Notes under the pieces: model-generated
Told to the model about the DNA's origin: nothing
The model's input: the letters and a program-made list of their open reading frames with translations, nothing else
The model's database searches: none
Program-made: the position numbers and the translations under genes
From: Chrysogorgia sp. JL179-B06
Taxonomy: Eukaryota > Cnidaria > Anthozoa > Scleralcyonacea > Chrysogorgiidae
Assembly: GCA_035772405.1 (NCBI GenBank)
Contig: JAYKKM010000428.1
Coordinates: forward strand, 3,990,001 to 4,054,000
DNA: 64,000 nucleotides
Direction: 5' to 3'
Shown here: positions 10,100-20,834 of the stretch, piece after piece
Numbering within the stretch: position 1 is the stretch's first letter
How the letters are laid out: each line of letters begins with the position of its first letter

Positions 10100-11810
10100 G
10101 TGGAATAATCTGGTAAAAGCAGTATCGCGGCTGATCCTGTTTGCTCAATCACACCATCGAGCTACACTCCTCAACGATTCTAATCTTCCGACACCAGAAA
10201 ATACGCCGATCGCAGAAACAGCTGTTCCCAGTGTTGTCAATACGCGAAAGCAAGCAGAGACGGTGATAATTAGCAATCTACAGCACGAGGCATTCGGTGA
10301 GGACATTGAACGCATCGAGAAGAAGATACTAGCAAGAACAAGCGTGATTTCAAAACTAAGCCCGATAATTGACACCGGGGGTCTATTGCGCGTTGGTGGA
10401 CGTCTTGATCGAGCCGCTCTCACCAACGAAGAGCGTCACCCACTGATTCTACCAGGATCACATCATGTCACGACCCTCATCGTCGAGCATCTCCACAACG
10501 AAGTCAAGCACCAAGGGCGTCATTTCACGCACGGTATAGTGAGAGCAAACGGCTACTGGATAGTTGGAGGTAAACGGCTAGTGAGCAAAGTCATCCACCG
10601 ATGTCTAAAATGCAAGAAGCTGAGGGGAAAACCGCAACACCAAAAGATGGCCGACCTTCCAGTCCAACGCCTTACTCCATTCACTTACGTTGGCCTTGAC
10701 GTTTTTGGACCGTGGCAAGTAATGACTCGACGCACCAGAGGAGGAGCTGCTTGCAATAAACGCGGCAGTGATCTTCACCTGTCTCACTATCAGAGCAATC
10801 CACATCGAGCTAATCGAGTCCTTAGGCCTGGTTTAGACGTCGAAGTTCCGTCGCATTTAATGCATCCATTTAATGCGACCTATTTTATTCGACGGAAATG
10901 CGACGTCTAAACTGATTTTATTCGACGCGTCGCATTTAATGCGACGCTGTCGAACTATGCGACGGGCCTCGTCGCATAATTCGACGGAAATGCGACGTTG
11001 GTTTAGACGTCGAAGTACCGTCGCATTCAAAAGCGTTGCAAAAATAGACTGTAAAGTTGCGGCATTCAGCCAGGGCAGACCATAATCGGTGAAGGCGATC
11101 AGATCAGTCAGAGTGAGAATGAAAACCCAGAGTGACAAAAGAAAAGAGCAATTTCTTCTAGTTTGTCAAAGTTGGTTTAGAACGATTACTCGAAGCGCGC
11201 CATAGTTTTTACTCGTTGAGATGAAAACAACCTTGATTTCTGGTATCATATTTCAGTTGTCGCATTAAATGCGACGCAACTTCGACGTCTAAATTGAAAA
11301 GTTACATTAAATGCGACGGAACTTCGACGTCTAAACCAGACCTTAGACACCTCAAGCTTCATTAACGCTTTACGCGGCAGATTCCTGGCGATTAGGGGAC
11401 CAGTTGCACAACTTCGTTCTGACTGTGGGACAAACTTTGTTGGGGCACGCAACGAACTAGCCGCGGCCCTCAAAGAGATGAACACAAAGGACATCGAAGC
11501 CTACCTCAACCGCGAAGGCAGTGAATGGGTTTTCAACCCTCCACACGCATCTCACGCAGGCAGTGTATGGGAACGAATGATTGGAATCTCAAGGAAAATA
11601 CTAGACTCAATGCTCACTGATCTTGGACACAGACAACTTACCCATGAGGTCCTTTCAACTCTCATGGCGGAAGTCACGGCCATAGTCAACAACAGACCTC
11701 TGGTGCCAGTTTCCAACGATCCATCTATACCAGAAATCCTTACGCCATCCACCCTACTAACTCAGAAATCAGGGACACTTAAGACAACGCCAGGGGTTTC
11801 TACACGCTAA
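10100..11810 (+). pseudogene. BEL/Pao integrase, interrupted by a MITE and truncated
   Basis: 10263-10820 encodes the linker RVGGRLDRAAL, then the H2C2 zinc-binding domain (HH and HLHNEVKHQG, then HRCLKCKK) and the start of the DDE core (YVGLDVFGPW, first catalytic Asp). The frame is broken near 10750 and then by a 518-bp MITE. After it, 11346-11810 carries INALRRRF-like sequence, RSDCGTNFVGA (second Asp) and HASHAGSVWERMI (region of the catalytic Glu). The C-terminal domain normally following in BEL/Pao is missing: the ORF ends 11810 and the 3' LTR starts without its first about 40 bp, indicating a deletion across the junction. Confidence 0.85.
10825..11342. mobile_element. Harbinger-type MITE inside BEL integrase
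   Basis: 518 bp with TIRs GGCCTGGTTTAGACGTCGAA / its near-exact inverse GGTCTGGTTTAGACGTCGAA extending over about 33 bp, flanked by TTA (10822-10824 and 11343-11345). A 3-bp TTA duplication fits PIF/Harbinger. Internal copies of the same TIR motif occur at 10999-11030 and 11266-11310. Excision would restore the integrase frame at that point. Confidence 0.85.
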
Positions 11811-11816
11811 ACAATG

Positions 11817-12058
11817 GCCTTTGTTTGTTCCCGCCATTTCCTCAATCTGGCGGATTTCATTGGTTCTCCAATCAAACCAGGGGGCTTTTATCTTGTCAAT
11901 TTCATTCTGTTGTTGAGTGTGCTAGGCCGAAGTCAGCACCTCTTTTTACGAATCAACCAAGAGTCAATAAATAGTTATATTCGTTAATATAACGTTATAT
12001 TGTGTTTATATTCGTTATCTGCTGGAGAAGGACCCCAGTGGCATGAAGGATCAGAACA
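11817..12058 (+). repeat. BEL/Pao 3' LTR, 5'-truncated
   Basis: Matches the 5' LTR from GCCTTTGTTTGTTCCCGCCA to the terminal CAGAACA. It lacks the first about 40 bp and has small internal insertions (for example near 11940 and 11985-12030). Confidence 0.8.
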
Positions 12059-14130
12059 GAACTCTTGAGTGATTATTTTTTGTCACAGCTCGTAACCTCG
12101 TCCACCAGAGGTGAGAACGTATTGGATCTCGTAATTACAAGTATACCGGAATTAGTTGAGATCGGTTCTATTCTACAACCAGTTGAGACTGGGTTAATTA
12201 CAGATCACTCTACCGTTACTTTTAGCTTGAAAGCTTCAGTAAAATCTCTCCATAAACTGACAAGAACAGTTTTTGACTATCAACGGGGAGATTTTGATGG
12301 ACTTCGATGTGCTCTCCAAGCTATTAACTTATCCAATTTTATTCACGCCAGTGGTGATATTAACCTCGACTGGATTCAATGGAAAGATGCTTTCCTATCG
12401 GCTGTTGCTGATTATATCCCAACCAAACAATTTAAAGGGAAAAACTCGCCGCCTTGGATCACTGGGAACATACTACATTGTCTAAGGAAGAAGGAAGCAG
12501 TCCGGTCGAGGTTAAGAAGGTCCTCAACCAGCCACCTCAAAGAGAAGTTTAAGGAAATGCGATCAACTATCAAGCGCATGATATGTGAGAGTCGAGCAAA
12601 ATATATGGTTCACTTGACTCTGATATAATATTTCATCCAAAGAGATTTTGGTCAATCCTTAAGACGACCAGCAAAATGCCAAGTTTTCCTGATGTTATGA
12701 CAATGAAGTATGCTGACCATGATGAAGGAGAGCAACGGTTATCAGCCTCGACTCCGCGCGATATTGCTGAAATGTTCAATATTTCGCGTCTGTTTTTTCT
12801 AACACCTCATCAGATTATACTTTAGATGAGACCTCCCCACTACCCGGCCCAGTTATATCAGATTTGGAAATTCCAACAAGCGCGGTGTTCGCATCACTGA
12901 GGCAGCTTGACGTGAACAAAGCATTTGGACGATTTACCGGACGTTCCTACATCATCGTTCGTTGCTTCCTTTGCTGACGATATTAAGGTTCACAAAAGAG
13001 TGGATTCTGTTATGGACGCTGAGGCTCTACAAACTGATTTAAATAACCTTAATGAGTGGTCGAAATCCTCAGGATTACTATTCAATCGCTCCAAGTGCAA
13101 AAGCCAGTAAATTACCCGCAAAAAGAATCCTGTACATTTTATATACACCATGAATGAAACCTGCTTGCAAACATGTGAAATGATGACGGATCTTGGTATC
13201 TCGATTTCTAGCGATCTATAACATGGTCAAAGCAAGTCCTCGATCAGTGTTGCATGGCGAACAAATTACTGGGTTTCATCCGCAGAACGTCTAAAGATAT
13301 CCAGGAAACTACAACACGCCGCACCTTATACCTGGCTCTATAGTGCGTCCACACCTTGGGTACGCAACTCAGGTGTGGGCACCACAGTCGATTGAGCTGC
13401 TCAAACGGGTAGAGCGTTTGCAGAGACGTGCAACTAAATACATTTTAAAGCTTCCCTTTCGATGCGAGATTCAATATAAGAAACGATTACAGCAGACAAA
13501 CTTGTTACCAATCTCATATTGACATGAGTTCCTATATCTAATTTTCTTCTTTAAAGCCATAAATAAGCAGTGATATTCTACCAACTCAAAGGAATACAGG
13601 TAGGGCTACTAGATCGGCTAGTAATGAAGTTTACACATTTATTCCAAAGAAGTGCAAAACGGCCACGTATCAGCGATCCTATTTTGTAAGAACTTGTAGA
13701 ATATGGAATTCTCTACCAGAACACTTGCGACGAAGAACTATTACTTTGAACGTTTTTAGAAAGTTTCTTTTGGATTATTATTTTTGCGCTTTAAATAATG
13801 TCTTCGACCAAGACGATCCACGTACATGGAAGACCATCTGTCTTAAGTGTAACACTGCTATCGGTCTGGGCCAGGTGCCATCATGTTGTTTTTAAACTTA
13901 ACATTATGTAATTTTTGGGTCTGTCTGTCTGTTTGTTTATGTGTTTATTTGTAAGTATACTTTCTCCTTTAATGTTTTTTTGAATTTATTTACTTCAGTG
14001 TAAGTGCTCACAGTAATTGGCGAAAGCTGTTTTGGTGTCCCAGCCTTTCTGTCTATTGTTAGTATGTTTTTGCATGTTTCAATGTATGTTTTGTATGTTC
14101 CTCTGCATGCAAAGCTTAATAAACTATAAA
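12059..14130 (+). pseudogene. CR1-like LINE ORF2, 3' part of the element split by BEL
   Basis: Resumes the EN domain in frame: SDYFLSQLV, TRGENVLDLVIT and TDHSTVTFSL (the S/TDH histidine region of EN). The linker is open to 12628. The RT domain is largely deleted: FASLRQLDVNKA (about 12890) jumps directly to SSFVASFADDIKVH (12947-12990), so motif C FADD survives but motifs A and B are gone. The thumb and C-terminus (13100-13800) are full of stops; YFVRTCRIWNSLPEHLRR near 13680-13730 marks the C-terminal region. The 3' UTR ends near 14130 after CTTAATAAACT. Confidence 0.75.
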
Positions 14131-14948
14131 CTAAACCATTAACTCCTAATATTTACGGCGAGTGTTTCGTTCAAACGGTATTGTACTTCGTTCTTTATGG
14201 CAGAGTTTACACCAAAAAAGTTATCTTCGGACAAACTTTTAGTCGTGTCGTGTTTCCAGAAAAGCTCAAAAAAAACTTGTCCACGTTTAAATGGTTTGAC
14301 ATTCTACGCGAAATGCAAGAAAGAGCGCCTCAAGTCGCATTATCCAGAGAGTTATCCATCCATGGTGCAAAAACTTGCCTCAGTCATTCTTGGCTCAGGA
14401 AATGCGACCAAAAAGTATCTTGATTTCTCAACTAAATCATCGGACGTAGTGTTTACAGAAACGAGAACACAAGCCATCGAGAATCAAAACAAAGATTGAT
14501 CAAAGATTTTCCCACGCCTCACGAACGGCGCGTAAACTTGTATATAGCTTCAGGTGTGTCATGGTCGTTTATAAAAAGATGTTATCGTTAATTTTTGTGC
14601 TGTCAAGTCTTTTTATATTGTTTGAAGTTTCAACAATCACCCAACACCTATTAATAAGTACACAATGCAGTGTTTATCGACCTTTTTGATTTCATTGCTG
14701 CGAGTTACATAAATTCTAAAATCATATTCTTTTCTGTCCAAAATCCCAATTGGTTGCTAATTTAAACACCAGACAACAATTTTTTTCACCTCTGAAGAGA
14801 TCCTCGAGAGTTATTAACGTGTCTAGGGAAGATTCTTGCCGGAGAACTGGATATTAGAACAGATAGTTCTCACGTCCCACAAACTACGCTCGGTTTATTA
14901 CTGGCGCATGCTCTATTCAATCGACGCCCTGTTTTCCGGCCCTCTGGC
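14131..14948. other. Unassigned sequence with one 100-codon ORF (14197-14499)
   Basis: The plus-strand ORF 14197-14499 starts MAEFTPKKLSS, is Lys/Ser-rich and has no motif I recognise. An overlapping ORF in another frame (14181-14423) is equally anonymous. The rest holds nothing recognisable. Confidence 0.35.
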
Positions 14949-15009
14949 GATGGATTATCCCAGAGCCTCCGTTTGCGTGGCGCGGCGAAGGCTCTGGGAA
15001 CGAGATTGG
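14949..15009 (-). repeat. 61-bp hairpin repeat, inverted copy of 3217-3277
   Basis: Identical to the reverse complement of 3217-3277. With it, this brackets the LINE/BEL nest. Confidence 0.85.
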
Positions 15010-15062
15010 TTTGCCGCAGACCAAGCATCCCCGTGGGGACTAAACGCCAGTCGATATTAGCA

Positions 15063-15114
15063 CCCTCGCCCTCAGGCCTTCGGCCTTCGGCCGGCTCTTC
15101 GCGCCGGGCGAGGG
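15063..15114. repeat. GC-rich hairpin
   Basis: CCCTCGCCC (15063-15071) pairs with GGGCGAGGG (15106-15114) around a loop of GGCCTTC-type direct repeats. Confidence 0.6.
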
Positions 15115-15122
15115 GAATATGC

Positions 15123-15215
15123 AGTTAACTACAACAAAAATACATTAACATACAGAAAATAGACCTCGTTTTATATGAGACATACAGTGTATATACATAT
15201 GATACGACAGAAAAT
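15123..15215 (+). repeat. Dispersed repeat, copy 2 of 570-650
   Basis: Same blocks in the same order as copy 1 (CAGAAAATAG, CTCGTTTTATATGAGACATA, ACAGAAAATCTTCAGCT). Confidence 0.6.
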
Positions 15216-15420
15216 CTTCAGCTAATACTTGTACCTTTCTGCAGACGATATAAGTTTCTTTCCAGATTGACACCACTCTGAAGTTCAAGGACTCTCACAT
15301 CCATATTCACAGCCATTCTTGGATTCTCCTGCAAAGGAACGAGACGATTCTCAGCCATTGAAAAGAGCCAGCAAAAAATTACAAGGCTAAAATGAATGTG
15401 TACAAGTATAGTTATCTCTG

Positions 15421-15424
<4 letters not shown>

Positions 15425-15450
<26 letters not shown>
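15425..15450. repeat. (TA)n microsatellite
   Basis: Uninterrupted alternating TA. Confidence 0.95.
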
Positions 15451-15451
<1 letters not shown>

Positions 15452-15529
15452 AGGGTGACTGTAAATTCCTGCTCATCAGCACTACACTGATGAGGCCCAA
15501 AAGGCCGAAACGGTACCGTCTGTACCATA

Positions 15530-15644
15530 TATAGTGGCATTTCACGAATAAGCTACATGTTATAAGGATTTACGGTGAAGGAAAATTTCGAGTGTTGGAA
15601 TATAATACATTTTAAGACCAAACCGGGACCAGTTGCGAAAAATG

Positions 15645-15647
<3 letters not shown>
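15530..15647 (+). repeat. Dispersed repeat, direct copy 1
   Basis: Blocks GTGGCATTTCAC, TGAAGGAAAATTTCGAGTGT and ACCAAACCGGGACCAGTTGC recur at 15724-15838. They end AAATGCAA directly against the (TA)n array. Confidence 0.8.

Positions 15648-15714
<67 letters not shown>
15648..15714. repeat. (TA)n microsatellite
   Basis: About 67 bp of alternating TA between two direct repeat copies. Confidence 0.95.
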
Positions 15715-15716
<2 letters not shown>

Positions 15717-15723
15717 TAATATT

Positions 15724-15838
15724 TGGCATTTCACTCGATCAAACTACATGTTCAAAGGATTGATGGTGAAGGAAAATTTCGAGTGTTGGAATACATACAT
15801 TTTAAGACCAAACCGGGACCAGTTGCGAAAAATGCAAC
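15724..15838 (+). repeat. Dispersed repeat, direct copy 2
   Basis: Near copy of 15530-15647. Part of its end (TTGCATTTTTCGCAACTGGT) reappears inverted at 15986-16033. Confidence 0.8.
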
Positions 15839-15843
15839 TTCAA

Positions 15844-15918
15844 GGCCTTCCGGCTGGAATTGAACACGCGACCCTGCGATGCTAGCTGCAGTGCTCTGAC
15901 CACTGAGCTACGGAAGCC
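15844..15918 (-). repeat. tRNA-derived SINE head or tRNA pseudogene
   Basis: The minus strand has GGCTTCCGTAGCTCAGTGGT (acceptor plus A box) with a clean D arm GCTC/GAGC, a pairing 3' side CGGAAGG, and a B-box-like GTGTTCAATTCC. The anticodon stem and T-arm stem are mismatched, so it is not a functional tRNA. Inverted copies of one flanking sequence on both sides suggest a SINE in a larger repeat. Confidence 0.6.
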
Positions 15919-16033
15919 GTTGCCGAGAGCCTAGTCACGAGTTCTGTATATATGATGTTCTGTATAATTATATGGTGTCTGTATATAAGTTGCATTTTTC
16001 GCAACTGGTCCCGGTTTGGTCTTAAAATGTATG

Positions 16034-16318
16034 TACCGGGCTCATAAAAGCACGAGGCCCCTAACCCTAAATGCGCGGGGCCCCTAAATGCGCGAGGCCC
16101 TTAAAAGCGCTGGGCCTCTAAAAGAGCGGGCCCCTAAAAGTGCGGGGGCCCTAAAAGACCCATCTTTTAGGGGACCGCTCTTTAAGGGCCCCGCGCATGA
16201 TCTAGGGGCCCCGCGCATGATTTAGGGGCCCTGCGCATTTAGGGGCCTAGCGCATTTAGGGGCCTCGCGCATTTAGGAGCCCCGCTCTTTTAGAGCCCCC
16301 CGCGCTTTCTGATAGCCT
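16034..16318. repeat. Palindromic array of GC-rich about 18-20-bp units
   Basis: Left half: repeated CCCCTAAATGCGCGAGG / CCCTAAAAGCGC-type units. Right half: inverse units GCGCATTTAGGGGCC. The halves meet near 16150-16170 at AAAAGACCCATCTTTTAGGG. About five to six diverged units per side could form a long imperfect hairpin. Confidence 0.85.
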
Positions 16319-16359
16319 TTTTCTATTAGCTTCCAGCGCGGGGCCCAAACGAAAGTACA

Positions 16360-16425
16360 GGAGGTCCGATGATAAATTTTAGGGAGGTCCGATGATAAAT
16401 TTTAGGGAGGTCCGATGGCGGCAGA
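16360..16425 (+). repeat. Short tandem repeat GGAGGTCCGATGATAAATTT, about 2.5 copies
   Basis: GGAGGTCCGATGATAAATTT plus TAGG repeated; the third copy ends at GGAGGTCCGATGG. Confidence 0.85.
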
Positions 16426-17082
16426 AATTTACCGATCCCAACGTTCAAATTTTATAATAATTTATAAAATATATTATTATATATATTATTTTATATATTA
16501 TTATTATATATTTATTTATTATTTGTCTTTGGGGGAGAAAACTGAAAACGATTTTTTTTAATCTTTTGTGTCTTTGAATTTATTTAGTTAGGTGTTCATA
16601 ACGTTGGGAGGGGGGTCCGGGCGCCTCGCGCTAAAAATATGCCACAGGCCTCGTGCAACGTTTATATATATATATATATATTTCTATTCGGTAAACAAAG
16701 GGTTGAAATTAGACAAATCTCGAACTGTGAATAACACAATGGTGCATGCGTCAGAGAACAAACAGCTTTAGGTGGTTATATACGTGATTAATTACAGCTT
16801 TACCATACAGGTTACCAAAGCAACAGACATTACTGACAAGAATGTCTGAAACCTTTATAACGATGGCGTTATTGAGTGGGATACGTCAGACGGAGTTTGA
16901 ATTGATATGTCTAAGGTTGCTTGAGCATTGATGATCAGAGCAAAGGCCTTGGATAGGAGATTGTGAGATCTTGTTGCATACTGTGACGGAGATTGTAGTG
17001 AGACTATGTTCGTGTATCAGTTGCAAAAATATGAATATAAGGTTATCCGGATATAAGGTTGATCTAGATAAGAATAAGGATC
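16426..17082. other. No recognisable gene
   Basis: AT-rich, with a TTATATATTATTA-type low-complexity stretch (16449-16523) and a short (TA)n at about 16663-16680. Confidence 0.5.
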
Positions 17083-18430
17083 GGGACTATTTTTTGTGGA
17101 CTATAAGAAAGCCTACGATTTAATAGATCATCAACTACTCCTTAAAAAATTACACTCTTATGGCATACGAGAGAATGAGTTAAACCTCTTACAGGACTAT
17201 CTAAGTAACCGTTGGCAGTACGTTAATACAGATGGTTTCCGTTCTTCGTCGATAGAGGTGAAATACGGTGTGCCCCAAGGCAGTATTCTGGGTCGAATCT
17301 TCTTTCTTTTGTTTATCAATGATCTTCTATCAGAGGTACTCCACTCCGAGGTCGACATATTATATGCGGATGACATGCACCACTCTTAGTTACTCCGCAG
17401 AAGTAGATTTGGCACCTACAGCCATAGAAACAGTACTACAGCCTGATTTGGACGGCATTGTAAGGTGGCCCAAGAAGAACAAAATGATCATAAATGCCAA
17501 AAAGACAAAACCAATGCTAATCATTGGAAAGAGGTTAGCCAATAAGTTGGTGACAAAGACACTGTTATTATACAGTCTGATAACGAAGACATTGAGCAAG
17601 TAAATTCCCAGAAACTTTTAGGAGTCGTTATTGATCAAGATCAGAATTGTCCTTTGAAAACATGTGGATGAGCTCTCTAAGAAATTGAGACAACGACTGG
17701 GTGTTCTACGAAAAATTAAACGGTTTCTTCCTTTAGACCAACTTAAACTGTATTATAACACCATATTTAAGCAAGTTATGCTGTATGGTGCTACAGTTTG
17801 GGCTAACTGTTCCATGGAAAATCTAAAAAAAATTTTCCGAATACAAAAACGTGCTGCACGTATTATTTTGGATGCCGGTACAAGGGCAAACAGCGTAGAT
17901 TGTTTAAGCAGCTAAATTGGCTTGCTTTTCATGATGAAGTAAAGTTGAACAAGTGTGTCTTGGCCTACAAACGATTTCATGGTAACTGCCCACCATATAT
18001 CAAGGATATATTAACTTGTAATGCAGACATTCAAACCCGTTCGTCAGGCCGCTACAGTCGAAGAAACCTGGTGTGTCCACGCTATAGCCGTGTCACGGAG
18101 GGAGGGAGGTCTTTCAAGGTCTCCACGAGCAAACTCTGGAATTCTTTACCTCCTTATATAAAAAACTTCCGAACAATTTGTGAAAACTTTCAAGAACGAA
18201 CTTTTTAATAATTTTTTTAATACGTATAATGACATTGACTCTTTTACCATATCGTGACTTTTAACTAGTGTAATTATAATCATAGTGTAATTATAATCAT
18301 AGTTACTTAAATAGTTTTTTGATAGTATATACTTCGTTATTTTATTGTATATATAGTATTAGTTCGAGGGCCACTTGTTAATCAGTTGATATACTGTTCA
18401 GTGTTTACCCTCGTGAAATAAAGTTGATTT
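17083..18430 (+). pseudogene. 5'-truncated LINE: RT palm to C-terminus
   Basis: Begins inside the RT palm: FFVDYKKAYDLIDHQLLLKK (motif A), VKYGVPQGSILG (motif B), LFINDLL, then ILYADDM (motif C, 17360-17375) followed at once by a frameshift. The thumb and C-terminal region continue in other frames: LRQRLGVLRKIKRFLP, LYGATVWANCS, KIFRIQKRAARIIL and, from 17900, AFHDEVKLNKCVLAYKRFHG and FKVSTSKLWNSLPPYIKNF. The 3' UTR ends near 18430 in AATAAAGTTGATTTGATTTG. The fingers and the endonuclease are missing, as for incomplete reverse transcription. Family level: CR1/L2-like. Confidence 0.85.
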
Positions 18431-18470
18431 GATTTGATTAATTATTCCTCCTATAAACAATTCTTGCCAT

Positions 18471-18886
18471 CCGCAATAATCCCCTCGCTTGCCTTTTCTA
18501 CCACTAACCCCCACTCCACCCCTGGTGCTATCGTCATGTTTTGCGCACCAATTGGTAAAACTTCATGTTATATTAAAATAGACACCCTAATCCTAACCCT
18601 AAGCCCCGCCTTAAGTGTTTTCCTAACCCCCGCCTTTAATTGATGTGCGAAACAACGATATAACCCCACCCCTAGAGTTTCTTTTCCCCATCCATGATCT
18701 CCAGTGCCCAGACCGCGTTTGTCGATAACAAATCCTAAAAAGCCGGCTCGTCGTACGTAGATTTTGAACGTTATCTCGGTCAATATTTACTCGATTTCAA
18801 TTCTGAAAACAGTTTTGGAATTACCGAATCTAAATACATTACATACAAATCTATTATATTACGAGAACGTGCATACCTTTCGTAAA
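18471..18886 (+). repeat. Long direct repeat, copy 1 (copy 2 at 22005-22402)
   Basis: Starts CCGCAATAATCCCCTCGCTT and ends at GAGAACGTGCATACC. Similarity to 22005-22402 is high throughout, with small indels. Contains CCCTAATCCTAACCCTAA, a telomere-like run. Confidence 0.85.
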
Positions 18887-19347
18887 AATGGTTTATGTTC
18901 TTTATACCCTCGGCAACCGCGTCCCTGTCTGTATCCGCCAAACGATAAGGTCAGCGTTAAGATAAGGTCAACATTACGAAATGATAAGGTCAGCGTATGT
19001 TAAATTTTCAATGTGTTTAGCATTGAACTAGACGTATATACCCCACACGATAACAAGCTTTTTCCCGAGCTTTCACTATTTTGTACATTGGTTAACTGTT
19101 AAGTAGTCCTTGTAATACTCATGATCAGTGGCGAAGCAGGCCATAACAACTGGTCGTGAACTCTAAGATGAATTACATATTCAAATTTCAGAAATATATT
19201 GTTTTCAAAATATGCAGATGATTATAATTTAGCATAGCATGACCAAATGCTATGGCCAGCCGCCAACTGATAGATCAGAGACCCAGGAGCGATTATAGAA
19301 TATCCGTCAACTTTTTAACTTAAATTTACTGACATATAAATAAAAAA
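18887..19347. other. No gene; short repeated GATAAGGTCA
   Basis: GATAAGGTCA occurs three times between 18945 and 18995. Nothing else recognisable. Confidence 0.5.
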
Positions 19348-19498
19348 TGTGACATCGTATTTATTAATTACTTTTAGCTAGCCTATAGAGTAATGTAATT
19401 TTAAAGAACGAAGCATGAATTCTGTTATGACAATTTTCAACAATTTGACACGGTTTAATGACCATTTAATAGTAAGCTAACTGGTAATCTGTTTCTAC
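19348..19498 (+). repeat. Dispersed repeat, copy 1 (copy 2 at 25270-25432)
   Basis: Shares TTTTAAAGAACGAAGCATGA, GACAATTTTCAACAATTTGA and CACGGTTTAATGACCATTTA with 25270-25432. Confidence 0.75.
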
Positions 19499-19501
19499 TA
19501 A

Positions 19502-19697
19502 CCGGACACAGAAATTTAGCACTGTATAGAACTGCCTCGTTCTTTAAAAAATCCCGTTACTTTAATTTTGTCCTGGAATTGTCCAATTTATAACCCTAAC
19601 CCTATTATAGATAAAACAAACGGGATTTTTTAAAGAACAAGGCAGTTCTATACAGTGCTAACTATAATATTTTACTCATGCAAATTTCTGTGTCCGG
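19502..19697 (-). mobile_element. MITE family 'CCGGACACAG', copy 1
   Basis: TIRs CCGGACACAGAAATTT / AAATTTCTGTGTCCGG. Inner inverted arms carry AGCACTGTATAGAACTGCCT and TTTAAAAAATCCCGTT. A second copy lies in opposite orientation at 34248-34474. No coding capacity. Confidence 0.8.
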
Positions 19698-20232
19698 TAC
19701 ATGAAGTAAGATCTAGCTCTTATTTGACTCTAAAAGACTTTATTAATATTATCGAGAACTTCTACAATCATTGACATAACAAATTGAAACGATGCAATGA
19801 AAGAACATACATTCCAATTCAAACGTTCCAGAACAAAGGAAACTTTTATTTTCCGCCTAGTGGAGATTCGACGTAAGGGACGGTTTTCCACTGGACGAAT
19901 ATTTTCGCGCGAAGCGAATTTCTATATTCAAAATATTTCTGCTGGAGTGAGTCGAGTGATTCGATAAGGAGTCTTTGGTGTTCATTTGAGTATTCTAAAG
20001 GCGGATTTCCTGTCCTCGCACAAAACAACTCGCAGCTCGTTGCGGGTACTCGCATGGTTTCCACTGTATTTCCACCACATGCAGCTCGTTGCGATAACTC
20101 GCAGGGTTTTCAAGACTGATGAAGCGATAGTCACGTTTGTTTAACAAACTTCGAGGTGTTTGGATATCCTGATGAAGCACTCTTCTGAGTGTTTCAGATA
20201 TAGCACCTCAAATAAATCGGTATTAAATTCCC
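19698..20232. other. No gene; scattered short repeats
   Basis: GCAGCTCGTTGCG occurs twice (about 20033 and 20082). AAGGCGGATTTCC followed by GTCCTCGCAC recurs at about 19998 and 20330. These suggest pieces of one or more MITEs but no clear termini were found. Confidence 0.45.
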
Positions 20233-20312
20233 CAGCCTGATATTATGAATTGAAGTAAGTTTTATACCGATGCAGAACACATCATTTTGATGAGCAGTCG
20301 ACATATTACGAA
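20233..20312 (+). repeat. 80-bp direct repeat, copy 1
   Basis: AGCCTGATATTATGAATTGA ... CATCATTTTGATGAGCAG; copy 2 at 20631-20707. Confidence 0.8.
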
Positions 20313-20630
20313 CTGGCTTAAGGCGGATTTCCAGTCCTCGCACGAGTGTTTTAGCCCTCGTGGCAGATAGTTGAAAATTTTGAACTATTTTTTACTCGCA
20401 GCAAGTACTCGCAGTAAACAACCAATCAAAACAAATTATGTCAACCTTTCAAATCATTAGTAATTTATGGGGAAAACTGCACAAAGGAAATCATTACCAT
20501 GTCGGTGTGTATTTGCATAGATATTGAAGGGGAAGAAACCACATAAATTAATCGAACTTTCACCTCGATTTTCTCGTTAGTATAACGAATTTCCAAGTGT
20601 AAATAGCAATGCAAATGTCTATTGTGGTTT

Positions 20631-20707
20631 TAGCCTGATGTTATGAATTGAAATAAGTTTTATCCCGACGCAGAACACGTCATTTTGATGCGCAGTAGAC
20701 ACTACGA
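20631..20707 (+). repeat. 80-bp direct repeat, copy 2
   Basis: AGCCTGATGTTATGAATTGA ... CGTCATTTTGATGCGCAG, about 400 bp downstream of copy 1. Confidence 0.8.
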
Positions 20708-20834
20708 ATTATTAGATAAATTTAATTATCTTTTTTAATTATCATATAGTATTGCATAATATGTGGTGATTTCAACATTGACTGGCCATCAGGTCGCTTC
20801 GCGACCTCGCTTGCGATTATAATTTAATGATGGA

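Larger units (their letters stand above)
4217..12058 (+). mobile_element. BEL/Pao LTR retrotransposon, full-span but inactive
   Basis: Bounded by LTRs starting TGTTCTGA and ending CAGAACA and by a GAACT duplication. The order is LTR, gag-like region, zinc knuckles, aspartic protease, RT with YVDD, RNase H, and integrase with an H2C2 zinc domain; this order and the DUF1759/DUF1758-like segments are characteristic of BEL/Pao. At least seven frameshifts, an antisense LINE in gag, a MITE in integrase, and loss of the 3' end of pol with the start of the 3' LTR make it non-functional. Confidence 0.9.

Noticed and set aside
4217..12058. Endogenous retrovirus or integrated virus
   Set aside because: Gene order and domain signatures (DUF1759/DUF1758-like, YVDD, H2C2 integrase) are those of BEL/Pao retrotransposons; no envelope gene is present.
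15063..15114. Rho-independent terminator
   Set aside because: GC-rich stem but no T run, and the setting is eukaryotic repeat DNA.
15844..15918. Functional tRNA gene with an Ala-like anticodon
   Set aside because: Anticodon and T-arm stems are mismatched and the unit is embedded in repeats.
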